A DNA stretch of 64,000 nucleotides from Adiantum capillus-veneris (Eukaryota > Streptophyta > Polypodiopsida > Polypodiales > Pteridaceae): NCBI GenBank assembly GCA_014529385.2, contig CM043957.1, positions 82,615,881 through 82,679,880 of the forward strand, written 5' to 3'. Position numbers and translations under genes: made by a program. Positions 32,130 through 42,731 of the stretch are shown piece after piece. Each line of letters begins with the position of its first letter. Within the stretch, counting starts at the first letter, position 1. The notes beneath the pieces are model-generated. The model was given only the letters and a program-made list of their open reading frames with translations, was not told the DNA's origin and did no database searches.

Positions 32130-33890
32130 GCCCTGTCCTCATCAAGTACATCATGTACATCTACATCAGTAATAGGCTGATTTATAACATTTTCAGAAAC
32201 CCCCATAGTCTGTACATTTGCCTCACTGGAACTTACATTCGTATTTCCACCACTGAAAAGAGGCAACAAAGTGTCATAAATGTCCTGTGAGCTTACATTA
32301 CTGTCTCTAGTACATGACAGCAAGGGCTGAACAGAATCTTCCACAAACACTACATCCCTTGAAACTAGAATACGTTTTGTTTGCGGATGATACAACCTGT
32401 AACCTTTGCTTTCAGCACTATAACCAACAAAAATACATTTGACAGCCTTATCATCCAATTTTCTGCGCTACACTTGTGGCACCAAATCATATGCCAAACA
32501 ACCAAAAACACGCATGTGCTCAATAGAAGGCTTTCTATCATGCCATGATTCATATGGAGTAATAGACTGCAAAGCTTTCGTAGGACACCTGTTAAGTACA
32601 TAAGTGACACACATGATGGCCTCAAGCCAAAAAGAATGCGGCAAAGCTTGAATTTTGACCATACATCGTGCCATTTCCGTGAGTGACCTGTTTTTTCTCT
32701 CAGCAACACCATTTTGCTGAGGTGTATAAGGCACTGTAAATTGGTGTTTTATCTCACGATTAGCCAGAAATGCATTAAATTCATGAGACATATACTCCCC
32801 CCCTCGATCGGAACGGAGGGTGTCCATAGTACATTTCGAGACATTTTCAGCCATAGCCAGAATTTTTTTGAAGCACATAAAAACTTCGGACTTCGCTATA
32901 AGTGAAAATACCCATGCATGCCTGGAGTAATCATCAATGAAAGTCAGGAAGTACAGGTAATTGCCCAAGGACAGAGTTTGCATGGGTCCACAAACATCAC
33001 TATGCACAAGCTGCGACCTACATGTGGCCCTAACTGAACCATCCTTTAGAACGCTGCATTTTACCCAGAATACAGGCTTCACAAACATGTTTGACAGGTG
33101 CTTCAAGAGGCGGCAAAGAAGCAACCATATCAAATTTATGCAAACACAGCAAACTAGCAAAATTCAGATGACGAAAACGTGCATGCCAAAGTTTTGCATC
33201 TGAAATAGCCCTTGAATCTGCAACAGCATTTGCAAAATTATGTCCACACTTGTCATACAAAGTGAGCTTATACAGCCCATGGAACAAAAGCCCAGATGCA
33301 ACAATTTCATCACCAAAACTGAGATCATGAACTGTACATTTGTCATCCACAAATTCGACTACAAGTCCAAGTCTAGCAAGTGCGGATACAGACAAGAGAT
33401 TCTTCTTGATCCCAGGTACATAAAGTGCATCAACAAGTGTGAAGGAACTGCCATTAGCAGCAGTGAGCACAATCTTTCCAACTCCCTGAACTGGATAAGA
33501 GGCTTTGTTGGCACAAGTGACTGAATTCCCATGAGGGACAGACTCGAGAGAGGTAAACAATTCACGATGTGAGGTAATTTTCTTTGTAGCACCACTATCG
33601 AAATACCACACATGTGAATCTATAGCAACTGACAAGCATGCATCATGGATAGCACGATTGTAAGTGCACTCTATGCTAAAAGCCCATTCTGCATCAACAT
33701 CAGCAACACGGTCTCCTTTCACAGAAGACTCAACAACGGCTGCATTTGTAGTGGAACCAGCATTTGCAGTGGAACCACCCTCTTTCTTCTTAGCCTTTTT
33801 GGCCTTCAACTTAGGACACGACTTGATCAAGTGATCATTGGCTTTACAATAATGGCAACGCATCTTCTTTTTGCCCTTATCACCAGAATT
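32130..33890 (-). pseudogene. Ty1/copia fragment: zinc knuckle, protease, integrase
   Basis: On the minus strand, reading from 33890 down. The CCHC knuckle CHYCKANDHLIKSC is near 33860. The protease motif FDSGATKKITSHRELF follows, then the GAG-pre-integrase HHCC region (WHARFRHLNF ... CEACILGK). The integrase core has D (HSDVCGP), D (RSDRGGEY) and E (VAERKNRS) with 35 residues between the last two. There is a frame change near 33060 and a TAG near 32468. It stops before the RT domain. The order protease-integrase-(RT) identifies Ty1/copia. Confidence 0.88.
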
Positions 33891-34260
33891 GCCAATGAGG
33901 AAGATAATATGGAAACTTTCCTTGCTAGTGTCAAGGATATCAATGAGCAACTCATTTCTGCAGGTGAAGTTATTTCAGACAGTTCCCTTGTGCAGAATGT
34001 TCTTGATGCCTTACCAGATTGTTACCAGACTTTTTCTAGTACTTGGAGACTTATGTCCCAAGGAAATCCTGAAGTTGTCAAGTTTGATGCATTATGCACA
34101 TTGCTGTTGCAAGAGTCACTGTCCAGAAAAAACAGGACTAGACACCGTGTAGTTGAACAGGCTTTTATTGCTTCTCAAAGAAAGGGTGGTAACAGTAATG
34201 CAACCACTTCTTATGGTTCTGCTGCGAGTGGCAAAAATTCTGTTCCTGAGCTTTGGCGAG
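33891..34260 (+). pseudogene. gag: Ty1/copia gag C-terminal half, inverted
   Basis: Read on the plus strand, opposite to the adjoining protease-integrase: DNMETFLASVKDINEQLIS, then STWRLM and LLLQESLSRKN. These are the usual copia gag (UBN2-type) motifs. The break to the minus-strand knuckle at 33890 and the break at 34245 are rearrangement joints. Confidence 0.8.
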
Positions 34261-34961
34261 AGTTCGCATTTCGGCCTCCGTTTCCACTACAGGCAGTACT
34301 GCACATGCTATTTCGTCATTTTGTGCAGAATTTCTGTCAGTGCCATTTTTTGCATAACAAGTGCCTTATAGTCTTCTACGGTTTGTGCTATATAGCACAG
34401 GTTGTTCCCGCTCCGTTTCTCCTATTTTCGGAAAGTTTTCACATCAGGTGCAACATTTACCATGGCTGACAACAACAACACAGATGTGTTCAAGATGTTT
34501 GCTGCTGCTGCTGAGGACAGGTTGGATGGGGACAACTACCCTATGTGGGCTTATATGATGCAACATGTTCTTGTGTCAAAGGGTGTTTGGAACATTGTGC
34601 AGGGCATTGATGTACGTCCTAGTTCTGAGGATGTAGGCGATGTTGAGGATGCTGCAGGTCTTGCTGTAAGGATTGCAGCTGTTAGAGTTGTTTTGCCTAT
34701 GGCAGAACAAGCTCGTTGGGATGTTAAGGATGCGCAGGCTCATGCATTGATTGCGTTGTCTATGAAGCGGACCATTGTTCCTCACATCCGTTCATCAAAA
34801 TCTGCAAAACAGCCTTGGGATATTTTAGCAAGTCTTTATGCAAGCCGCAATGAGGCTAAAATTGATTTGCTACGTAAAGAGCTGGAGTCAAGATCTGAAA
34901 TCGGAGAAAGTGAGCAAGCGTGTGCTGGAGCAGCTTGCGACTAAGCCTTGGAGGACGCAAC
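34261..34961 (+). pseudogene. gag: Ty1/copia leader and gag N-terminal half, inverted
   Basis: ATG at 34462 starts MADNNNTDVFKMFAAAAEDR, then LDGDNYPMWAYMM, the typical copia gag start with the W-x-Y-M segment, and SKSAKQPWDILASLY. The leader 34261-34461 is attached in the normal order. The block has the opposite orientation to the LTR and primer site next to it (34962-35188). It ends in TAA near 34942. Confidence 0.8.
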
Positions 34962-35188
34962 CTTCTCTGATACCAATTGTTGGAATTAGGGTTGCAGAGA
35001 AACACACACAGCTTGGAGAAGACGAAGGAAGCTCAAGGCACACAATAGAGAGTGTATTACTTAGTGTGCAATAGAAAGATAGATAGCCCTAGACTGATGG
35101 GCGTATATACAATGCACGAGGGAAAAAACCTTCTAAAGAGGGAAAAAATGCCCCAGCGGTCCTAGTGTATTCACACACATAACTACCA
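34962..35188 (-). repeat. Ty1/copia LTR with primer-binding site, minus strand
   Basis: 34979-35188 is a 210-bp TG...CA sequence. On the minus strand its end is followed by TTGGTATCAGAGAAGG (34962-34977), the initiator-methionine tRNA primer site typical of copia and many plant elements. No second LTR of this type is in the window. The next 14 bases (35189-35202) are filler before A1 resumes. Confidence 0.75.
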
Positions 35189-35202
35189 CATGTATATGGT
35201 AA

Positions 35203-35527
35203 CAAGTAAGGGTATCAAGAAACATGACTTGGTTTTGCACTACAACAGTAAGCTAGACAACACCTTCCAAAAGAAGTTTCAAGTTAAGTGGGAGGGCCCT
35301 TTCAAGGTAGTGGAGTGTTTTTCGAATGGTACATATCAGTTGGCTAACCTAGATGGGATTCTACATAAGTCAAGGGTAAATGGATTGCGTCTTAAATTGT
35401 ATCATGCTAGATTAATGATGGTGGAGCAAGATGAGCTATTTGTAGAACAAGCAATGTGTGTGAGGGATGAGGAGACCTGTGACGCGGCGAGTCTCATATC
35501 GCTTTTTGCTGCTGCTGATCATGAATG
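35203..35527 (+). pseudogene. A1 integrase C-terminal domain
   Basis: About 108 codons matching 9326-9650 of A2, in frame to the same TGA (35525-35527). It includes GPFKVVECFSNGTYQLANLDG and HARLMMVEQDEL. Only the tail survives; the catalytic core was lost in the copia-associated deletion. Confidence 0.88.
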
Positions 35528-35556
35528 ATCTAGCAGGCTAGGGGATGGGCAAATTA

Positions 35557-36704
35557 TGTCAGGAGTTTTTTGAAGCAAGGGATTGCGCATATGTACATAC
35601 ACATGCATGGTGCATCAAATAAGGAATTGCCCATTTTCTAGAGCCAGGTGGTTACGTGGGGCCCACATGTGTACAGGTAGGGCAGCATGTACACAGTGCA
35701 CCGATTTTCACTATCACCAGTACCACTGTGTTTTTTCTATAATAAGGAGGAGTTGGTAGGGCGTAAAACTTCTCAAGGAAGCTATCCGCGGGCCGATGAC
35801 ATGAGGTAAGCAGGTGCGTCAGATGACATCTAGTGGCGTGAGGAGGGCGAATGGGGTCAATACTTGCACGTGGATAAGACGAACACAACGTGGGTGTTTT
35901 CTTGTGATAATTATGCAAAAATGTCATCATGAGGACCATATTTTGGTTCCACTTCACGTGGTTGCAGGATGCATTATTGGAAAAAGTTGAGTGCCAGGTG
36001 TGTGGATGGATGCAAAAAGGTGACACCTATGCACTGCGAGGTCAATTTTTGGCCTGTTCGGGGTCCGTTTGAGGTCAACTAAAAGGCCAAAGGTGCCCAA
36101 CTAATAAAGCTAAGTGTGGGAACTGAAAAAACTGAGAGAAGACCAGAGAAAACGTGGAGAGAAGAGGAGGAACAACCGCAACTGTGTTTTTGCTATTTTT
36201 GGAGCCTGTTTTGGCTGTAAATTGCTCATCCGAGGTCGGATTTGAGCACTTTGACATTGGAGAGTGGGGTTTTGGGCCGTTCCGGACGTGATGGCGCTGT
36301 CCATTTTTCCAAATTCCGAACTATTTTTGTACAGTTTTGGCTGTGTAGGTTTCTCTTATGAGCGAAGATTCTTCTCCAATTTGTGATTGTATCTGGCATA
36401 TTTTACCTATATTGTGTGGGCTGTTTGCCCCATTGTTGTTGGCCCAATCTCAATTGTATCTAAACATCAGAAATTCTCCTCTTTTGAGATGAGTTTTTTG
36501 GGTGTGTGTGTGTGTGTGTGTGTGTGTGTCTCTTTGTGTGGAGTGGGTCAATGGGAGTCTCTCTCCTCTCACTCCATCGGTGTGTTCCCTCTCTCGGCCA
36601 GGTGGGTTGTGTAAGCCGAGTGGTGCCCCATAGTGTGTGTGTGTGTGTATCATCCCAAGAGTGTGTGTCGGGTCATTATAGAGGCGTTGTGTGTCCTGCT
36701 CACA
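35557..36704 (+). repeat. A1 3' LTR
   Basis: A complete LTR of 1148 bp from TGTCAGGA to CTCACA, more diverged from the A2 LTRs than they are from each other. A mutated polypurine tract lies just upstream. The next four bases are ACGT (36705-36708), the expected right half of a 4-bp target duplication whose left half should lie outside the window. Confidence 0.9.
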
Positions 36705-38795
36705 ACGTTTTGCTGCCAGATCTTGATTTGATAAAGAACTTACTATCAATGAGTATCATGTTGTGTGTGACCTTGTCACTAAACCGTTAGAAATCTCGGT
36801 TCTTTTTTGGGTTATTTATCTATGGTTGGGTAACTTGTCCTGGATTATAGACATCCCTTTCTAGATCTTATGGAATCTGAGTTAAAACTTACTCATTATA
36901 AAGATGTGGCAAAAATTTGGTCCTTTCTATCCTATACAAGTATGGCTTCTATTAAACCATGTTCTCTTTGACCAGGCTTACCGTATTGGTTGGCTTCGTA
37001 AACTAGTCGACTAGCTAACATGGTTTTCGACTTTCTTGAAATCCAAAAAACAATATATGCTGGTATGGTTGACCTAAAGCTATGGCATGAATAGTAGATC
37101 AACTGGTATACTAAATGAAATCGGTGCACTTTGACTGTAGCCATGTTGCTACTTATGTTCGAGACTTAAAAATGATGTCTCTACTATGATTATGCCTGGC
37201 AGTATAAAAAATTGCTATGAATGATGATACTGTTCTTTTTCATGTAATGTAGTGATTTTCGTTTAGATGCTTGAAACTTGAAAATAAATTTTGCAAACTT
37301 CGCTTGGCTTGGTTACTTTCTTACAGGAGATAACTTTTAAGGATATTTCCCTAAATATGTTGTTCACTTACTAAGGAAAGCAGGACTTGTTTTTGAACTT
37401 TACCTTTCCTTTATACATGGTAGTATGGTTGCATACTTGTTCTGAGGTTATGATTCGAGCTGGTTCGTTTGGGACTATTTTTTGATGATATGAAATACCA
37501 AATCTCAAAATTAATTCACTTGTTGGTTGATGAAGGACAGCCAGATTTGGCAAACTGGGTTGGAAGGCTATGAGCATTTGATTAGTAGGAGTTGATTAAA
37601 AACAAAAATAATAAAGTTATCTTGCCTGCTGATGTTTGTTGCCAGATTGTTCACACCTCTAAGGGTATAACCTTAAAAAAAAACTGATGCATCTTGTTTT
37701 TAAAAAAAAAAACAAAAAAGATGGGTCCACAGCTTTAATAAAAGTCTTGAAACATGAATGTTTTTTAACATCACTTACGGTATCAATACTTGATGGAATG
37801 ACCCCACTCTTGCATAATGAAGATCAATGAAATATTACTTGTTTAAAAGTAAGTGCTGGTCCGTCTTTTAGCTTGTACTGGTTTATGTCACCTGCTTTTA
37901 GCGGATTGTCTATGCCAAGTTTGTAGACCTTTCCAACTGGTATGAACGTTACTAGACTATCTTTAAGTGAGCTAAACTTTGAGTATATGGCTCTTCACAT
38001 AAGAGTTGTTGCTGGGCCTGTTTCTTCAGTTGGTACTGAATGTGCAAGCTGTTGCTTTTGTCCTAGCATACATGACTTCGAAAAATGGAAAGGCTAGTTT
38101 TCTATAGATTAAAAATTATTTGTCCATTTTCTTGCTGTTACTTAAAGAATGTGTAAACCTGCCTTGGTTGGTTTTATTTAGATGGAAATCATTGGTTAGT
38201 AGCATATTTTGCGACTTTATGAGATACTTGTTTTTTGAAGAATATGTTGATTATGGCATAATATGAGACTCAGATAAAGAAAAGGCTTATGGTTGGTTTT
38301 TATCATATAAAATTTCTTAGCCTTGAGAGGAGGATCACTCCCAAAGAAAAAAAGGGGGGTATTCCTACTATAACTCTATTTTTTTACATATTAAAGAACG
38401 GTTTGTTTTTCATTGTGACATGGATAACAACTGGGATGCCCAGCATCCCAGTTGTACACAGGTGATGCCCGACATCACCTGTGTACAACCACTTGCTAAC
38501 AATCTGTTCTCTTATGGCTATGGATGCAGGTGAGGGCTACCTTCTTTGATAAAAAAAATTTGTTCTTTGTGGTAGATGACGGGGAGCTATTCGCTTACCT
38601 GAAGCAACTACATGCCAGAGTCTGGGATGACTATTTCCCAAGCTTTACTTATTATCTTTACTACCTTGTAGAAAATTTATTTTCAACTGCAAATAAATTA
38701 TTGTACTAAACCATTGTACTTGCCTAGAATGATTGGTCTGTGAACTGTATAGTTCGTTTGCGTATGTATTTGTATTTATTTAGAACTTCTACACA
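36705..38795 (+). repeat. Repeat unit X, copy 1 (Penelope-like element associated), 5' truncated by A1
   Basis: Collinear with 42732-45011, with a deletion of about 236 bases corresponding to 42772-43007. It is AT-rich, and most of it looks like intron or untranslated sequence. Its end, TATTTAGAACTTCTACACACAC, corresponds to the (CA)n-ended end of copy 2. It contains a small ORF at 38524-38709. Confidence 0.75.
38524..38709 (+). CDS. Small conserved ORF in unit X (61 aa), unknown
   Basis: Preceded by GGATGCAG/GTGAGG, which could be a splice acceptor or simply the start codon context. The protein is conserved in copy 2 (44742-44924): RATFFDK, VVDD-x-ELFAYLKQLHARVW and YYLYY, with both frames kept open. 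No known domain. It may be a coding exon of the element. Confidence 0.4.
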   Translation: MQVRATFFDKKNLFFVVDDGELFAYLKQLHARVWDDYFPSFTYYLYYLVENLFSTANKLLY

Positions 38796-39048
38796 CACAA
38801 TAAAACCATAGGAGAGATTGACTTTTATGTCTTTCTCTCTCAGACCTTAGTTCTAGTGATAATCAGCTCTACTATTATATAATTTATTATATGATAATAG
38901 GTAGGGGTGCTATCACACAGTCTCAATGGTCCCCCTTGACCTGACTAGTTGAAGGTTGCTAGCACGACCACTCCAAAATGTACTCACTTTCTAGATTTCC
39001 CCTTTTGGTTCATGTCATTTCACTAGTTTATTATTTCTGTCTACCAGG

Positions 39049-39174
39049 TTGCGGGAAAGCTCACTACAAGAATTAAAGTCCGTTCTGACCCTGTCAAAAG
39101 AGATCTGATTTCGAAGAAATTACGACTTGCTAAAGAAATAGAAAGCACCTTTCCTTTATATTTCTCTTAGGATT
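39049..39174 (+). other. Possible short exon following unit X
   Basis: After CTGTCTACCAG there is an open stretch of about 40 codons (TTRIKVRSDPVKRDLISKKL) to TAG. The polypyrimidine-rich sequence before CAG fits a splice acceptor. This is inference only; there is no second copy to compare. Confidence 0.25.
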
Positions 39175-39230
39175 CGGCCTTATCTGCATAGGGCTGTAAA
39201 ATTCAAAAAACAATTACACTTTGTATAAGA

Positions 39231-39352
39231 CTTAGCATTGGGTTCTGTAACCTCTGTTTTGTGTTCATTTTCTGGTTTGATGTGGTGTCCTCATCATGCC
39301 AAAAAAAACTGATAAGGTGGTGATGGATTTGTCCTCCTCAAATCTACAGGTA
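39231..39352 (+). repeat. Leader segment shared with 42421-42542
   Basis: About 120 bases, beginning CTTAGCATTGGGTTCTG and including the first 18 codons of the RT ORF. It is nearly identical to the downstream copy, and similarity ends just after CTACAGGT in both. In copy 1 the coding frame goes straight on; in copy 2 unit-X-type sequence follows. Confidence 0.7.
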
Positions 39353-41327
39353 CTGAGGAACGCATGTGGCAGATTTTACCTACCTCCGAAGGATGAAGCA
39401 TGTAATAGAAGTTTTGTACATTGCTTATTTACCAGCAAGATTTTGGATTTCTTTACTCCCCAAGCTATCTTTATAGAATGCTTTAGTCATGTTTTTGGAT
39501 CTAATATTTTACTAAAGGATGTGATGTTCTGTTGGAAATACCTGGTACCTATCAAGAATCTATTTTATTCAAATAAGTTCCTCCATATTGATGAGATTCC
39601 GATCTGTTCTTGTCACCTATTTCCGAAGTTTTGTAAGACTTTCACTGATTTTGGCTCACATGTATGTACATCTAATGTTGAAATTATACCGGATACTTCG
39701 GTTAGGAACCTCTTGAGTAAAGGCTTGAATCATATTTCTCCTTTTCCACTTAATCCTCAGCTTGCCTTAGTGGCTCTACTTGAATGATTGGCCGACTTGG
39801 CCTTAAAACTCCAACTGGAGTCGGATACTTACACTCGACTGATCTCAACTCTCAAAGAATTTTTTTGGAAAAGGATCAGTCTTATGCCGTAAGTATGGCG
39901 AAGTAGTGATACTACCTGGCTTACGCCTAACATTAAGAAGTCCATTTCTGATGCTAAAGAGAAATGGTTTATCATAGGCCTTGATAAAGCATCGAATACT
40001 GCTTCCTTTATATGTAAAAATTTAGCATTTAAGTCTGCATTTGTAAGACTCAATGGCTTGGATTTTGTAAAAATTGATACCTCTCCGAGTTGTACTGCTA
40101 CACTTTTAAATAATGAGCTTTCAAAATTAGGATACTGTCCTAACTCTTTGAAAATTCTTGTACTCTTCCCAACTTATAAAAATCATAAACAAAAATTTAG
40201 ATGGTTTTCTGACGCTTCCAATAGCCTTTTTTCCTTGATTACGAATGACATCACCTGCTGCTTAAATTATATTTTGCTTGAATTACAAGCAATTTGCGCC
40301 ATCAAGCGTAATGATCTTAAACTATTCAGAAATATAGATTGTTGCCCGTTTTGGATCATTAAAAATGTGGCGGAGTTTACTGTTAACCTCCCAGAAAACA
40401 TTTTGTTTGATTTTTACCGCAGACATAATGGCACAATGTTATGAGAATATTCCTCTAAGAGGACCTAATGGTCTGCTTAATACACTTTCTACTCTTATTA
40501 AGTTGGCCTTTGCTCACAGAGCGAGATTAGGATATACATGTATCTCAACAAAAAGGCATGTAGGTTGGTTAAAACAGTCTAATAAATCCTCACCTTTCAT
40601 CTTCAAAGAAGAAGATTTATATAAATTTATCTCTTGGCTCTTTAACAACAGCTGCATCCAAGTGGGTGCTACCTGCTACAAGCAAATCTTAGGGATACCA
40701 ATGGGTTTTTCGTGCTCTCCGATTATGTGTAATCTCTATCTTTGTCACTTTGAATACCAATGGCTCTTAAAAACGTTTAGTCACCCAGCCAATACTTCGT
40801 CACTCTCACACTTTCATCATTCATTTAGGTTTATGGATGACTTGTGTAGCCTTAACAATCCATTGTTCTTCGAAACACTTAAAGATATTTATCCACCATA
40901 TCTTAACATTGGATTGAAGTTCTCAGATAGAGTAGTATGGCTTGACAAATTGGTCATCTCCAAGACGCACTTCCTAAATATTGAGATTACTCTGACCCCC
41001 CCATTCATGGGTAATTTTTATACTTGTTTCTTTTGGAAAAGAGAAAATCTGAATGTCATATCTTCTGAATTCACAAAAAGGAAAAGCAATAGGCCCTTCA
41101 AAAATTCATTACACACCTGTCTAGGTATGCTTTTTCTTATTATGTATGCCTCATCAGACAGCTTTATTGCTTTTGAAGAAATCATGACTCTTGTCACCAA
41201 ATTCATTAATAACGGGTTTTCTAAAAGAGACCTTATTGCTTGTATATGTAATTCCCTAAAAAAACACAACTGGTCTGGACTTAAGTTTGACTTGCAGAAT
41301 TTGATTAGCCTTCTTGAACCAGAATAA
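39296..41327 (+). pseudogene. Penelope-like reverse transcriptase, decayed
   Basis: ATG 39296 opens a frame that runs with two stops (39785-39787 and near 39888) to about 40440. After a frameshift near 40380-40430 it continues to 41327. In the second frame, numbered from 40365, RT motif A is TADIMAQCYENIPL (D20). The IPMGFSCSP block lies at 111-119 and the catalytic FMDD at 157-159 (near 40833). FLNIEI (203-208) and KRKSNRPFKNSLHT, then FINNGFSKRDLI, match the PLE thumb pattern (FLDV...HP..K.S.P...RGY). No GIY-YIG endonuclease is visible in this copy. It is not a group II intron or LTR-type RT. Confidence 0.75.
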
Positions 41328-41358
41328 GAGGATTAAAAGACTCTAAAACTATACTTAA

Positions 41359-41446
41359 GGTAGTAGGCCCATATTCTTTGGGTCTACTACCTATTAGAAT
41401 ATGGTGCCTGGGAAAGGGTGGGCACACACACACACATGCACACACA
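41359..41446 (+). other. 3' hairpin, G-runs and (CA)n end of Penelope-like element
   Basis: GGTAGTAGGCCCA (41359-41371) pairs with TGGGTCTACTACC (41379-41391). Then comes GCCTGGGAAAGGGTGGGC leading straight into (CA)n at 41422-41446. The same order is at 48361-48508. This is probably the 3' end recognised by the RT. Confidence 0.65.
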
Positions 41447-42386
41447 ACTACTTGTGTCTTTTCTCTTACTTCACCACTTTATTTATGATGGAAAAACCGC
41501 GTTAGTCTATTCTTATATGTCCACCACTTAGTCTGAGTAACTGATGTTCCTAACTGCGGAAATAAATGTTGTTCATAACGGAGCAATGTTGTCCTCTTAG
41601 TAGACTCTTTTGACTGCTTAAGATGTGCAATGGATATTGCTAAAACCTGATCATCACTAGGAGTCATAGCTTATGTTGGATGAAAAAACTCTCAGAAAGT
41701 GACTCAAGGTAGATCTCTGTGCACTCACCCTTTCAAAAAGATTGCCCGTCTTTTATAGAACTACATTGATACCTATACTCATTGTTTATGGCTTCGAAAT
41801 TCCCAAAATTATTTACTCCCTCACTTTATCTCACTTTGTAGTGACTGGCAAATTGTCTACTCTCTTTCTGTGTCTAATTTATATAGCTTTCTAATTATAA
41901 CTGACTTAGAAATATTGTTGTGTACAATGGTGTTTTCACCCATTGATGTGAACAGGTGTATGTTTGGTAAATTTATCGACCTCTTGACAGCCGGCTAGAC
42001 AACTTGGCTATTTACCAACTTGGTTAAAAAAAAGAATATTTGGCTCACAACCCCCTTTTTTTGGTGGGTATGACTTTTAACTTATTAGTTACTTTATCCT
42101 CAGTTACCTTAGGGTAAAATTTTTTCTTGATGCTTAAAATCGTTGTGACGTGAGAGAATATCTATGCTGAGTGGTGCTCTGTGGGTCATTGCCGTACGGC
42201 CTTGTCTGCAAAATATGTGAGGCTGAGTGTGCGTAGATTGTGTGGAGGAGCCCTGCGCTGGCCGCTTGTATCCGGATCCGGTGCTGTAAATAATCCCTAT
42301 ATAGGGGTTATTCAATGCAGACATCGTTGGCTGTAGTACCTGCTTGATTCTGGCCCGCCGTTCTACTATGGAGTAGCTTCTTCTCC
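41447..42386 (+). other. Upstream region of second Penelope-like copy
   Basis: About 0.9 kb between the (CA)n end of copy 1 and the TATA box at 42387. No supported ORF. Presumed 5' flank or promoter region. Confidence 0.4.
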
Positions 42387-42435
42387 TATAAATACACTGG
42401 AAGGTGAGTCTTTATGCTCACTCAGCATTGGGTTC
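42387..42435 (+). promoter_or_regulatory. TATA box and start-proximal hairpin, copy 2
   Basis: TATAAATA at 42387-42394, then GTGAG...CTCAC able to pair, then CAGCATTGGGTTCTG. The arrangement matches 45651-45695 and 49066-49110, and on the minus strand 58640-58595. Confidence 0.6.
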
Positions 42436-42731
42436 TGTAACCTTTGTTTTGTGTTCATTTTCTGGTTTGCTGTGGTGTCCTCATCATGTTGAAAAAAATT
42501 GATAAGGTGGTGATGGATTCGTCGTCCTCAAATCTACAGGTTAACTGATAATTTCTTAAAAGCCTCAAGCATTGTCGTAATTTGGACTGTTTTTTGCTAA
42601 TATTTGATGGGAAATCTAATGGTTGGTATGCATTTTGTATACTATAGCTCAATATGATGGGGTTTTTTTGATTAAGGTTTTGGGAAGATTGCTTAGATTG
42701 ATCGTCTTGATAAAATTTGTGAACCACATCT

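Larger units (their letters stand above)
1..36704 (+). mobile_element. Outer Tat-like Ty3/gypsy element A1, 5' end outside window, heavily interrupted
   Basis: The pieces at 1-2072, 10834-11692, 31667-32129 and 35203-36704 are collinear with the complete copy A2 and read as one element: LTR end, leader, gag, protease, integrase C-terminus, LTR. The gaps are later insertions (A2, B with C inside it) plus a copia-filled deletion that removed reverse transcriptase, both RNases H and most of integrase. The 5' LTR start lies left of the window. The element sits inside a Penelope-like repeat unit: the bases after 36704 match an uninterrupted copy at about 42735. It is dead, with frameshifts and stops in gag. 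Confidence 0.85.

Noticed and set aside
33645-34469. A single 274-codon plus-strand ORF as one gene
   Set aside because: It spans a rearrangement joint: antisense of copia protease-side sequence before 33890 and sense gag after it.
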